A model generated the notes under the pieces. The model saw only the letters and a program-made list of their open reading frames with translations, did no database searches and had not been told where the DNA came from. From NCBI GenBank assembly GCA_017854855.1, contig JAFMGZ010000005.1, positions 59,279 through 123,278 of the forward strand: DNA of 64,000 nucleotides, written 5' to 3'. Shown in pieces: positions 36,219 through 44,820 of this stretch (position 1 is the first letter of the stretch; each line of letters begins with the position of its first letter). Made by a program: the position numbers and the translations under genes. This DNA comes from Sulfitobacter sp. (GTDB taxonomy: Bacteria > Pseudomonadota > Alphaproteobacteria > Rhodobacterales > Rhodobacteraceae).

Positions 36219-37415
36219 ATGACGCGGGCAAGGCTGCTTGATCTGACAAGGAGCCTGCGCCGCGTGGGGCGTGTTGCCACGGGTGTGGACCGGGTTGAAC
36301 GCGCCTATCTGGATCGCTTTGTCAGGGATGACCTGCCTGCTTTTGGCCTGATCCGGACCGCCTTTGGGTATGTATTGCTGGACAAGGATGGCATGCGCGG
36401 GCTTGCCGACCGGCTGTCCGGTGTTCAGGGCTGGGGCGCGCCTGATCTGATCTCGCGGTTGCCCAGAGGCCGCAGCCGGACATTGATGCAGGCCGAAGCG
36501 GATGTGCGCAGGATGGCGCGGGCCCGCTGTCTGGCGGGGGGATTACGCCGGATGCTGACGCGGCAATTGCCTGCGGGGTTTACCTATTTCAACACGGGCC
36601 ACAGCAATCTGACAGACCGGGTTTTGGGCGGCGTCAAATCGGCCGGTGGCATTGTGCAGGCGCTTGTTCATGATGTGATACCGCTGGAATACCCTGACTA
36701 CCAAAGACCCGGAACAGTCGGACCCTTTGGGGAGAAACTGAAACGGGTCAGCCGGATGGCCGACCGGGTGATCTATAATTCGAATGACACCCGCCAAAGG
36801 ACAGAGGCGTTCATGCACGAATGGGGCAGGGTGCCCCCAGCCATTGTTGCGCATCTGGGAACAATCAAGCCTGTTGCCGATCGCAGTGAGCTGCCTGCCG
36901 GGCTGCCGCCTGCCAGACCCTATTTCGTTGTTGTCGGCACCATTGAGCCGCGAAAGAACCACGGTTTCCTGTTGGATTTATGGCAAGAAATGGGGCCGTT
37001 GGCACCGCCGTTGCTGATCTGTGGCAGCAGAGGTTGGAATAATGACACCGTTTTTTCAAGGCTGGATGCCTTGCCGGCGGACAGCCCCATTCAAGAGATT
37101 TCCGGCCTCACGGATGCGGCGCTTGCCGCGCTGGTGCAGGGCAGTGCGGGCTCTCTTTTTCCGAGTCACGCCGAGGGTTTTGGTTTGCCTCCGGTTGAGG
37201 CGCTGAGCCTCGGAGCGCGTGTTTTGTGCAACGATATTGCTGTCTTGCGGGAAATTCTTCAAGGATACCCAACATTTACCCCTGTTTTTGAACGTGAAAA
37301 GTGGCTAGATACAATCAAGAATTGGGAAAAAACGCCGCCGGATGCGGATCAAGCCAACGGTTTTGAAGGCCCGACATGGGCAGATCATTTCAATACTGTG
37401 TTAGGGTTAACTTGA
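36219..37415 (+). CDS. GT4-type (GT-B fold) glycosyltransferase
   Basis: Start placed at 36219, one base after the galE stop; 398 residues. The C-terminal half has the GT4 pattern: YFVVVGTIEPRKNHGFLLDLW, LLICGSRGW, and the donor-binding PSHAEGFGLPPVEALSLGARVLCND with the EX7E glutamates. The N-terminal half (LLDLTRSLRRVGRVATGVDRVERAYLDRF) is typical of mannosyl- or rhamnosyltransferases of this family. The sugar is unknown. Confidence 0.88.
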   Translation: MTRARLLDLTRSLRRVGRVATGVDRVERAYLDRFVRDDLPAFGLIRTAFGYVLLDKDGMRGLADRLSGVQGWGAPDLISRLPRGRSRTLMQAEADVRRMARARCLAGGLRRMLTRQLPAGFTYFNTGHSNLTDRVLGGVKSAGGIVQALVHDVIPLEYPDYQRPGTVGPFGEKLKRVSRMADRVIYNSNDTRQRTEAFMHEWGRVPPAIVAHLGTIKPVADRSELPAGLPPARPYFVVVGTIEPRKNHGFLLDLWQEMGPLAPPLLICGSRGWNNDTVFSRLDALPADSPIQEISGLTDAALAALVQGSAGSLFPSHAEGFGLPPVEALSLGARVLCNDIAVLREILQGYPTFTPVFEREKWLDTIKNWEKTPPDADQANGFEGPTWADHFNTVLGLT

Positions 37416-37461
37416 TACTGCGGAAACAGAGTGGCGTGTTCCCGAAGAATATAGGTGGTGT

Positions 37462-38472
37462 TTGGGCATATTTCGGTCATACGGGCTGAGGCTTCAACGC
37501 AAGCGATGGCGTCTTCGTGCAAACCTGAAACGCCGGGAGCTGAAGCGCGTTGTGGATCGGACGGATCAAATCCGTGCCGATGACCTATTGCTGTTCTGTA
37601 CCCAGCGGAACGAACGCATCCGCCTGCCCTATTTTCTGGATTACTATCGGAAAATGGGCATCTGCCATTTCTTTTTCGTGGACAATGACAGTGATGACGG
37701 GTCGCTTGATTATCTGGCAGAGCAGCCTGATGTCTCTGTCTGGCACACCAAGGCCAGCTATAAACGGTCGCGGTTCGGTGTTGACTGGCTGAACAGTCTA
37801 CAGATGCGATACGCCCATGGGCATTGGGTGCTGACCGTTGATCCTGATGAGTTTCTGGTTTTCCCCTTTTGTGACACGCGGCCCCTGCGCGCCTTGACGG
37901 ATTGGCTGGATGCCTCTTCGATCAAATCCTTTTCGGCGATGTTGCTGGACATGTATCCCAAAGGGAGGTTGGATGATCAGCCCTATCAGGCCGGTCAGGA
38001 CCCGATGGAAATTGCCTGCTGGTTTGACAGCGGCAATTATACAATCTCGCCCAATCCGCAGTTCACCAACCTTTGGATACAGGGTGGCCCCCGTGCGCGG
38101 GTGTTTTTTGCCGATGCGCCCGCCAAGGCACCAGCGCTGAACAAGGTTCCCTTGGTCAAATGGGACAAGCGATACGTTTATGTCAGTTCAACCCATATGC
38201 TGCTGCCCCGTGGTCTGAACCAGGTCTATGATCAATGGGGCGGCGAAAAAGCATCCGGCGTTCTGCTGCACGCGAAATTCATTGATACCTTCGGTGCCAA
38301 GGCCAAGGAGGAATTGGAACGCAATCAGCATTACGCGGGGTCGGTCGAATACAAGGCCTATGCGGCGCAGATGAATGACGATCCGCAGCTTTGGTGCAAA
38401 TGGTCAGAGCGGTATATCAACTGGCGCCAGCTTGAGATCCTGGGACTGATGTCCAAAGGAAACTGGGCATGA
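37462..38472 (+). CDS. Glycosyltransferase family 2 (Glyco_tranf_2_4 type)
   Basis: 336 residues from a TTG start (37462) with AGGTGG just before it; this start is uncertain. Core motifs are LLFCTQRNERIRLPYFLDYYRKMG, FFFVDNDSDDGS, and the DXD-like TVDPDEFLVFP. It resembles the PF13704 group of surface-glycan transferases. A Lys/Arg-rich N-terminal 30 residues may touch the membrane. It overlaps the next gene by four bases (ATGA). Confidence 0.83.
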   Translation: MGIFRSYGLRLQRKRWRLRANLKRRELKRVVDRTDQIRADDLLLFCTQRNERIRLPYFLDYYRKMGICHFFFVDNDSDDGSLDYLAEQPDVSVWHTKASYKRSRFGVDWLNSLQMRYAHGHWVLTVDPDEFLVFPFCDTRPLRALTDWLDASSIKSFSAMLLDMYPKGRLDDQPYQAGQDPMEIACWFDSGNYTISPNPQFTNLWIQGGPRARVFFADAPAKAPALNKVPLVKWDKRYVYVSSTHMLLPRGLNQVYDQWGGEKASGVLLHAKFIDTFGAKAKEELERNQHYAGSVEYKAYAAQMNDDPQLWCKWSERYINWRQLEILGLMSKGNWA

Positions 38473-40178
38473 AACAAAGACACGCAGTCGGGGTCGTCAT
38501 GCTGGTCCATACCGCGCTGGGACGTGCCGAACAGGTTGCGCGCCATTGGTCGAACGCAGGCTGCCCGGTTGTGATCCATGTGGATAAATTTGTCCCAAGG
38601 CGGACCTATGATGCCTTTGTCGCCTCGCTTGCCGATTTGCCGGATGTGCGGTTCAGCAGCCGTTTTCGGTGCGAATGGGGGACCTGGGGCATTGTTGAGG
38701 CAACCCAGGCCGCAGCAGAGTTGATGCTGGCCAACTACCGTGACTTGCAGCATGTCTATCTGGCCTCTGGGTCCTGCCTGCCCCTGCGGCCTGTGAATGA
38801 GTTGATTGATTATCTGGAGGCCCGCCCCCAGACCGATTTCATCGAAAGCGCCACGACATCCGAAGTGCCATGGACGGTGGGCGGTCTGGATGCAGAGCGC
38901 TTTACCCTGCGGTTTCCGGTCTCGTGGAAAAAGAACCGTCACCTGTTTGATTTCTGCGTCAAGGTCCAGCGTACCCTGCGGCTGAAGCGGAAGATGCCCA
39001 ATGGCATCATTCCACATATGGGGTCGCAGTGGTGGTGCCTGTCGCGCAGGACGCTGACGGCGATCCTGCAAGATCCCGAACGGCCGACCTATGACCGTTT
39101 CTTTCGCCAGGTGTGGATCCCTGATGAATCATATTTCCAGACGCTGGCACGCCAATATTCAAGCAATATCGAAAGCCGTTCTCTGACCCTTTCCAAATTC
39201 GATTTCCAAGGCAAGCCGCATATTTTCTATGATGACCACCTGCAACTGCTGCGCCGTTCCGATTGTTTTGTCGCCCGCAAGATCTGGCCGTTTGCGGATC
39301 GGCTGTATGAGGCGTTCCTGACCGATGCAGCCGGTGCCATGAAACGGACAGAGCCGAACCCCGGCAAGATTGACCGCATATTTTCCAAGGCGGTTGAACG
39401 CCGGACGCGGGGCCGGTCTGGCCTGTATATGCAAAGCCGCTTTCCAAATGAGGATTGGGAAAACGGTGTGACCGCCTCTGCCTATTCAGTGTTTCAGGGG
39501 TTTTCAGAACTGTTTGAGAATTTCGGCCCCTGGCTGTCCTCTGCGACGGGTGCGCGGGTGCATGGTCATATCTTTGCCAAAGACCGGGTGGAATACGCCG
39601 ACGGGCAAACCGCGATGAATGGTGCATTGTCAGACAGCGCGATATTGCGCGACTATAACGCCAAGGCGTTTCTGACCAATCTGATCTGGAACACGCGTGG
39701 CGAACGACAGTGTTTCCAGTTCGGGCCGAACGACAATCAAGACATCTGCTGGCGGATTGCGAAAGACCCCAATGCGCAGGTGTCTGTCATCACCGGGGCC
39801 TGGGCTGTGCCCTTGTTCCGATCCAACCTTGATTTCGCTGAAATTCGCAGCATAGCGGCCAAATTGCAAAAGATCGAAAGCGATCATATGGATATTCTAC
39901 GCTCGCCCCAGGCCAAGGCACGGGTGCGGATCTGGACGATGGCGGAATTCATCGAAGCGCCGATGGAACCGTTGCAGGGCATCCTAGATGAGATCGGTCG
40001 CACCAAGCTGCGCCGTTTGTCAGAGGCACCCAAAATGGTTGATCTGGCGGGTTTCGGGCAATTCCTGCAGAACCTGAAAAATCAGGGCATGCACCCCTAT
40101 CTGATGGGCGACTTCCCCGTTGAAACAGCGATGAACGGATCGCCAAAACCCGAACGCAAACCCTATCTGGTGCAATAG
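38469..40178 (+). CDS. GT14-like beta-1,6-N-acetylglucosaminyltransferase with C-terminal DUF5928-like half
   Basis: 569 residues. The first half looks like a Core-2/I-branching GT14 domain: VVMLVHTALGRAEQVARHW, VIHVDKFVPRRTYDAF, VYLASGSCLPLRPVNELIDYL, GSQWWCLSRRTLTAIL, and VWIPDESYFQTLAR. In eukaryotes GT14 makes beta-1,6 GlcNAc branches. The second half (about 290-569) matches what I recall as DUF5928, known mainly from Rhodobacteraceae, and has no assigned activity. It lies between a GT2 gene and the sulfotransferase, three bases from the latter. Confidence 0.8.
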   Translation: MKQRHAVGVVMLVHTALGRAEQVARHWSNAGCPVVIHVDKFVPRRTYDAFVASLADLPDVRFSSRFRCEWGTWGIVEATQAAAELMLANYRDLQHVYLASGSCLPLRPVNELIDYLEARPQTDFIESATTSEVPWTVGGLDAERFTLRFPVSWKKNRHLFDFCVKVQRTLRLKRKMPNGIIPHMGSQWWCLSRRTLTAILQDPERPTYDRFFRQVWIPDESYFQTLARQYSSNIESRSLTLSKFDFQGKPHIFYDDHLQLLRRSDCFVARKIWPFADRLYEAFLTDAAGAMKRTEPNPGKIDRIFSKAVERRTRGRSGLYMQSRFPNEDWENGVTASAYSVFQGFSELFENFGPWLSSATGARVHGHIFAKDRVEYADGQTAMNGALSDSAILRDYNAKAFLTNLIWNTRGERQCFQFGPNDNQDICWRIAKDPNAQVSVITGAWAVPLFRSNLDFAEIRSIAAKLQKIESDHMDILRSPQAKARVRIWTMAEFIEAPMEPLQGILDEIGRTKLRRLSEAPKMVDLAGFGQFLQNLKNQGMHPYLMGDFPVETAMNGSPKPERKPYLVQ

Positions 40179-40181
40179 ATA

Positions 40182-41612
40182 ATGGCAGGCAAATTTCAAA
40201 GTTTCGTAGTTTTTGCCGAGATGCGGACCGGGTCCAATTTTCTGGAGGCGAACCTGAATGCCTTTGAGGGGATCCGCTGTCATGGTGAGGCGTTCAATCC
40301 GCATTTTATCGGTTATCCCAGCAATGAACCGATCCTTGGCGTTGATCTGGACACCCGCGATGCAGACCCAGCCGTGCTTTTGGCTGCGATCCGTAGCAAC
40401 AGTACACAGCTGAATGGGTTTCGCTATTTCCACGACCACGACCCAAGGGTTCTGGACAAGATCATCGAGGATCAGACCTGCGCCAAGATTGTCCTGACCC
40501 GTAACCCCGTTGAAAGCTATGTCAGCTGGAAGATCGCGCAGGAAACCGGGCAATGGAAGCTGACCGATGTCAAAGCCCATAAGCCGGGGCAGGCCCAGTT
40601 TGATCCGGACGAATTCGCCGCCCACCTTGAGGCGCTGCAGGAATTTCAGATCACCTTGTTGAACCGTTTGCAGACGGCAGGACAGACTGCATTCTATGTT
40701 GCTTATGAGGACCTGCAAAGCGTTGAGGTGATGAATGGGCTGGCCCGATATCTGGGTGTGGATGAGGCATTGGAAGGGCTGGACAAGAAGCTCAAGAAAC
40801 AGAACCCCAGCCCGATTGCGTCCAAGGTGCGCAATTATGACGAGATGCTGCAGGCGCTGTCGCAATTGGACCGTTTTGATTTGACGCGCACCCCGACTTT
40901 CGAACCCCGTCGGGGGCCGAATGTGCCGTCCTATGTGGCCGCAGCACAGAGCGCGTTGTTGTACCTGCCCCTGCGCAGTGGACCGCAGCAGCAGGTGATC
41001 CGCTGGCTTGCCGCGCTGGATGGCGGCGGGCGGGGTGATCTGCGCATGAAAATGACCCAAAAGGATTTGCGCCACTGGAAGCGGAAACATCCCGGCCACC
41101 GCAGCTTTACCGTGCTGCGCCACCCGGCACAGCGGGCCCATGACGCATTTTGCAGGCATATCCTGCCGGTCGACAAAGGCAGCTATGTCCAACTGCGCAA
41201 GACCATGATCCGCCGCTATCAGATGCCCTTGCCGGAAAATGGTCCGGATCAATCCTATGATGTTGCGGCACATCGCACCGCCTTTGTTGCCTTTTTGCGG
41301 TTTCTCAAGGGGAACCTGGCGGGCCAGACAGCGATCCGTGTTGATGCGGCATGGTGCACGCAGGCGCAGGCCATCATGGGATTTGGTGAATTCTGCCCAC
41401 CAGACCGGATCATCAGAGAGGATGATTTGGCCCATGAACTGGCTGATCTGGCCAAGGCGGTCGGCAAAACAGATGTGCCTGCAGTGCCCGCCGCCATCCC
41501 GGACCAGCCCTTTGGTCTGCAAGACATCTACGATGACGAGATCGAAGATCTGGTGGCGGATGCCTACCAGCGCGACTATGTCATGTTTGGATTTTCACGC
41601 TGGAAACCGTGA
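40182..41612 (+). CDS. Sulfotransferase, two-lobed (NodH-like plus Sulfotransfer_2-like)
   Basis: 476 residues. The N-terminal lobe has a PAPS 5'-phosphosulfate loop (RTGSNFLEANL, residues 15-25) and the 3'-phosphate motif VLTRNPVESYVSWK near 104-117, as in NodH-type Stf0 enzymes. The C-terminal lobe has a second 3'-phosphate-like motif (FTVLRHPAQRAHDAF, about 309-323) and ends in AYQRDYVMFGF, like the terminus of Sulfotransfer_2 proteins. Its own phosphosulfate loop (YLPLRSGPQQQVIRWL) looks degenerate. It probably transfers sulfate to a surface glycan; the C-terminal lobe may bind substrate rather than catalyse. Confidence 0.8.
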   Translation: MAGKFQSFVVFAEMRTGSNFLEANLNAFEGIRCHGEAFNPHFIGYPSNEPILGVDLDTRDADPAVLLAAIRSNSTQLNGFRYFHDHDPRVLDKIIEDQTCAKIVLTRNPVESYVSWKIAQETGQWKLTDVKAHKPGQAQFDPDEFAAHLEALQEFQITLLNRLQTAGQTAFYVAYEDLQSVEVMNGLARYLGVDEALEGLDKKLKKQNPSPIASKVRNYDEMLQALSQLDRFDLTRTPTFEPRRGPNVPSYVAAAQSALLYLPLRSGPQQQVIRWLAALDGGGRGDLRMKMTQKDLRHWKRKHPGHRSFTVLRHPAQRAHDAFCRHILPVDKGSYVQLRKTMIRRYQMPLPENGPDQSYDVAAHRTAFVAFLRFLKGNLAGQTAIRVDAAWCTQAQAIMGFGEFCPPDRIIREDDLAHELADLAKAVGKTDVPAVPAAIPDQPFGLQDIYDDEIEDLVADAYQRDYVMFGFSRWKP

Positions 41613-41626
41613 CAACGTCACTGTGA

Positions 41627-42091
41627 TCAGGCGGCCTGAACTGAATGTTCTTCCGTCAGGATTGTATACAGCGTTGTAGGATCGGGGTTCGCGCGCAATT
41701 TGTTGCAGATCGACATGTCGCGCAGGGTACGGGACACCAGTGCCAGCGCCTTGAGGTGTTCAACCCCAGCGTCCTGAGGTGCAAAAAGCGCAAAAGCAAC
41801 ATCGACAGGTTGCCGGTCTACCGATGAGAAATCAATCGGTTTGTCCAGCAGGACAAAAGCGCCGACAACCTTGTCAATTCCGTCAAGCCGGGCGTGGGGA
41901 AGGGCAACACCATGCCCCACCCCTGTTGGACCAAGAGATTCCCGCGCCAGCAACGCTTCGACCACGATACCGGGTTCCAGCCCATAGGCGGTATAAACCA
42001 AATCACCGATGTCTTGCATCAGCCGTTTCTTGCTAGAGGCGGAGGTCAACACTTTGACAGCCTCTGGCTTTAGGAGTTTTTGAAATTCCAT
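41627..42091 (-). CDS. ptsN: PTS IIA-like nitrogen-regulatory protein PtsN
   Basis: 154 residues. The phosphorylated histidine is in GVALPHARLDGI near residue 73, after GPTGVGHG. EIIA-Ntr is phosphorylated by PtsP/NPr and adjusts nitrogen, potassium and envelope functions by protein contacts. The usual rpoN neighbour is not in this locus. It ends 14 bases from the convergent sulfotransferase stop and lies downstream of hpf. Confidence 0.94.
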   Translation of the reverse strand: MEFQKLLKPEAVKVLTSASSKKRLMQDIGDLVYTAYGLEPGIVVEALLARESLGPTGVGHGVALPHARLDGIDKVVGAFVLLDKPIDFSSVDRQPVDVAFALFAPQDAGVEHLKALALVSRTLRDMSICNKLRANPDPTTLYTILTEEHSVQAA

Positions 42092-42136
42092 CCGGCTCGC
42101 TCTGCTATGGCGGGGAAATTCCCGTCCAGTTGGTCC

Positions 42137-42700
42137 CTATGGGTCGATCCATCCTATGTTGCCGTCTTCACGACGGTACACGACGTTCAACCCCTCTTTG
42201 CTTTCGTTCCGAAACACCAAGACCGGTGCGCCTGCCAATTCCATCTGCATTACCGCCTCACCTACAGACAAAGTGGCTATTTTAGTCTGCATTTCGGCGA
42301 TGATCATCGGCTGCAGGGTTTCAGGTTCCAGCGCGTCAGCATTGCTATCTGATGCAAGGATATATGAGGAAGCACCGAATAATTCAACCGGTTCTGCACG
42401 GTCTTTGTGATGATCTTTCAACCGACGCTTGTACCGTCTGAGTTGTTTTTCCATCTTTTCGTTGCAGGCATCAAATGCGCCATAGATTTCGGTACTATGC
42501 GCTTTGGCCGATGCTGTAAGGCCGGTTGACAGATGTACGGTTGCTTCGCAGACAAACTCATGTCCTGACTTTGAAAACACCACAGTGGCGTCAGTAGGAC
42601 GCTCGGCGTATTTCTTGACCGCCTCCCCAAGTTCCAGTTTTACATGGGTCTGAAGTGCATCGCCAATGTCGATTTGTTTGCCGCTGATCTGATACCGCAT
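42137..42700 (-). CDS. hpf: Ribosome hibernation promoting factor, long form
   Basis: 187 residues. An N-terminal HPF/S30AE domain (MRYQISGKQIDIGDALQTHV, then STEIYGAFDACNEKMEKQLRRYKRRLKDHH) is followed by a linker. The C-terminal S30AE dimerisation domain is at about 130-187 (QPMIIAEMQTKIATLSVGEAVMQMELAGAPVLVFRN). Long HPF holds ribosomes as inactive 100S dimers in stationary phase. It is usually linked with ptsN, as here (45-base gap). Confidence 0.94.
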   Translation of the reverse strand: MRYQISGKQIDIGDALQTHVKLELGEAVKKYAERPTDATVVFSKSGHEFVCEATVHLSTGLTASAKAHSTEIYGAFDACNEKMEKQLRRYKRRLKDHHKDRAEPVELFGASSYILASDSNADALEPETLQPMIIAEMQTKIATLSVGEAVMQMELAGAPVLVFRNESKEGLNVVYRREDGNIGWIDP

Positions 42701-42949
42701 ACGTTCTCCTTGTTCGTGTCATCCGGCATCGCCAAAAGGGACCACATTTGTGGTGTTTCATCCGATACTAGACGCGGGTAAGTGGCAATGTGTTCAAATT
42801 AAAGTGATCCATGCCTTGGCAGTAAGGCCGGTGCAGGATCATACAGGAACACAGTGTTGCCATACACCTATCAGGCGCAGAATGGCATTCGAAGTCAATG
42901 GTTAGCGCATCACGCTACAGCAAATTTTCGCGCCTGCTTTTGAAAAATT
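42701..42949. other. 249-base gap between lptB and hpf
   Basis: This is where rpoN stands in many proteobacteria. I see no ORF of useful size and no good terminator, only a short ACCACATTTGTGGT palindrome at 42741-42754. The hpf promoter presumably lies here; no convincing -35/-10 pair was found. Confidence 0.5.
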
Positions 42950-43708
42950 TTAGGAAATACGAAAGTTGTCGCCCAGGTAGACCCGGCGCACATTCTCGTT
43001 CTGAACCACTTCTTCAGGGGTGCCTGACATCAGCACCTTGCCTTCATGCAAGATATAGGCCCGGTCCACAATCTCCAGCGTTTCCCGGACGTTGTGATCC
43101 GTGATCAGCACGCCAATGCCGCGGTTCTTGAGGTCGGAGACCAGGTGACGAATATCGCCTACCGAAATCGGATCAACCCCGGCAAAGGGTTCATCAAGCA
43201 GCAGGTAATTCGGATCTGCGGCCAGACAGCGGGCAATCTCCACCCGGCGACGTTCACCGCCCGACAATGCCAGCGCAGGCGCGCGGCGCAGATGCTCGAT
43301 TGAAAATTCCGACAAGAGTTCTTCGAGCCGTTCGCGCCGCTGGCGTTTGTCAGGGACAGAAATATCCAGAATCGCAGCAATGTTGTCTTGCACGCTAAGC
43401 CCGCGAAAAATGCTCATTTCCTGCGGAAGATATCCAATGCCCAGCTGCGCACGGCGGTACATGGGCAGCAAGGTAACGTCCTTGCCATCGACCATCACGG
43501 TGCCGCCTTCGGGGGTGACCAGACCGGCCACCGCGTAAAAGGTTGTTGTCTTGCCCGACCCGTTTGGCCCCAGCAATGCGACAACCTCGCCCCGGTTCAG
43601 GTGCATCGAAAAATCACGGATCACGATTTTTTTGCGGTAGGATTTGCGCAGGTGATCAATTTGCAGGCCGGACGCGGCCTTGGCGATCTTCAGATCGGGC
43701 ATTGGCAT
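42950..43708 (-). CDS. lptB: LPS export ABC transporter ATP-binding protein LptB
   Basis: 252 residues. Walker A GPNGSGKTTTFYAVAGL near 50, Q-loop LGIGYLPQEMSIFRGLSV, signature LSGGERRRVEIAR, Walker B LLLDEPFAGVDPISV and the H-loop in ITDHNVRET. LptB powers extraction of lipopolysaccharide from the inner membrane with LptFG (not in this window). The start overlaps the lptA stop (TGATG). Transcription order is kdsD-lptC-lptA-lptB. Confidence 0.97.
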   Translation of the reverse strand: MPMPDLKIAKAASGLQIDHLRKSYRKKIVIRDFSMHLNRGEVVALLGPNGSGKTTTFYAVAGLVTPEGGTVMVDGKDVTLLPMYRRAQLGIGYLPQEMSIFRGLSVQDNIAAILDISVPDKRQRRERLEELLSEFSIEHLRRAPALALSGGERRRVEIARCLAADPNYLLLDEPFAGVDPISVGDIRHLVSDLKNRGIGVLITDHNVRETLEIVDRAYILHEGKVLMSGTPEEVVQNENVRRVYLGDNFRIS

Positions 43709-44214
43709 CAGTTGCCGCCACCCGGCTGAATGATCGTCTTGACCCTGCCTGACATCTGCGCGGTACCGTCGTTCAACTGGACCGTCATCCGGTCCGAGCT
43801 GAGCGCGTTCAGGCCCTGATCCAGCAGGACATTGCCCGACATGACGATAACGCCATCTGCGATACTGTAATCCGCGCGCTCTGATTCGGCGGCATCGGGG
43901 CCGGACACCAGTGTCACGCCACCCGTCGCTTCCAACCGTTCAATCCCTGACCTGTCCTGGCGATAGACGACCAGCACGCGTGGCGCGGACAGGCGCATTT
44001 CGCCCTGACCGATCAGCACATTTCCAGTGAAAACCGCGATATTAGTTTCCTGATCGACAGATAAATTGTCCGAAGTGACTTCGACCGGCAGACTGGTATC
44101 TTGCTGCATCGCACCGAATGCCACGCTGGTGCCTTGCGCGAAAACGGGTTCTGCTGCAAAGGCCAAAAGCAGGGGCAGCAGGAATATACGCAGGTTCTTC
44201 ACAGGGTCACTCAT
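43708..44214 (-). CDS. lptA: LPS transport periplasmic protein LptA
   Basis: 168 residues with a signal peptide (LLPLLLAFAAEPVFA). The OstA-like beta-jellyroll domain is visible in VEVTSDNLSVDQETNIAVFTGNVLIGQGEMRLSAPRV and ATGGVTLVSG, with the repeated strand pattern that stacks to form the periplasmic LPS bridge. It overlaps lptC by eight bases and lptB by one base, which supports the operon. Confidence 0.93.
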   Translation of the reverse strand: MSDPVKNLRIFLLPLLLAFAAEPVFAQGTSVAFGAMQQDTSLPVEVTSDNLSVDQETNIAVFTGNVLIGQGEMRLSAPRVLVVYRQDRSGIERLEATGGVTLVSGPDAAESERADYSIADGVIVMSGNVLLDQGLNALSSDRMTVQLNDGTAQMSGRVKTIIQPGGGN

Positions 44215-44815
44215 TGTGTTGTTTTGGCAGGTATACCAGTTTCACACCGTTTGTGAAAAGCAATTGGGCACCTGATCCTGCATTCACGTTCTTCAACGAC
44301 ATCGTGCCGGCATCCAAAGTGCCAAAAGGTCCATCTGCCTGAACAGGACCGGGAGAGACGATATCAAGCGTGGACATCAACGCGGTCAGCCTGTCGCTTT
44401 TGATATGGTAGCCGGTTGAGGTATCTATCGTCACATCCCCAAACAGATCGGCAAAGTCTTTTTCAATATCCAGAAACCCCCTTTGCGAGGTCACGATGAC
44501 TTTGGAACCAGAGGATAGGTCCATGGCAATCTCGACATCCAGCGCCTCATTCGCGCCGGTCTTGCCCTCGGGGGTGGTCAGTGTTTCTGCGGCAAAGGCG
44601 ATCTGATCACCATCTGCGGTAACCGAATAGTAGATGGGCCCGGTCACTTGCTGGCTGCGCAGGCGATCCTGAATCTCCTTATCCGCAAAAGGGATCGCCG
44701 TTTCAGTGTCGATGGCCTTGGAGATCAGGAACAAAGTGGAAAGCAGACCCAATGCGGTCAGGGGCAGCAGCACCTTGAGCCAGCCAACCAGCCTTGAATA
44801 GCGGTCTGCCTGCAT
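44207..44815 (-). CDS. lptC: LPS export system protein LptC
   Basis: Start chosen at 44815 (MQADRYSRLVGWLKVL), giving 202 residues; the longer ORF start lies inside kdsD. One N-terminal transmembrane helix (LLPLTALGLLSTLFLISKAI) anchors a periplasmic LptC domain that passes LPS from LptBFG to LptA. The sequence VTADGDQIAFAAETLTTPEG and GFLDIEKDFADLFGDVTIDTSTGYHIKSDRL are typical strands. No separate Kdo-8-phosphate phosphatase (kdsC) is seen beside it. Confidence 0.88.
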   Translation of the reverse strand: MQADRYSRLVGWLKVLLPLTALGLLSTLFLISKAIDTETAIPFADKEIQDRLRSQQVTGPIYYSVTADGDQIAFAAETLTTPEGKTGANEALDVEIAMDLSSGSKVIVTSQRGFLDIEKDFADLFGDVTIDTSTGYHIKSDRLTALMSTLDIVSPGPVQADGPFGTLDAGTMSLKNVNAGSGAQLLFTNGVKLVYLPKQHNE

Positions 44816-44820
44816 GGCTG

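Noticed and set aside
40020-41522. 500-aa ORF antisense to the sulfotransferase
   Set aside because: Opposite a gene with recognisable motifs; no motif of its own.
42741-42754. ACCACATTTGTGGT as operator of hpf
   Set aside because: Six-base arms are too likely by chance and no regulator is suggested.
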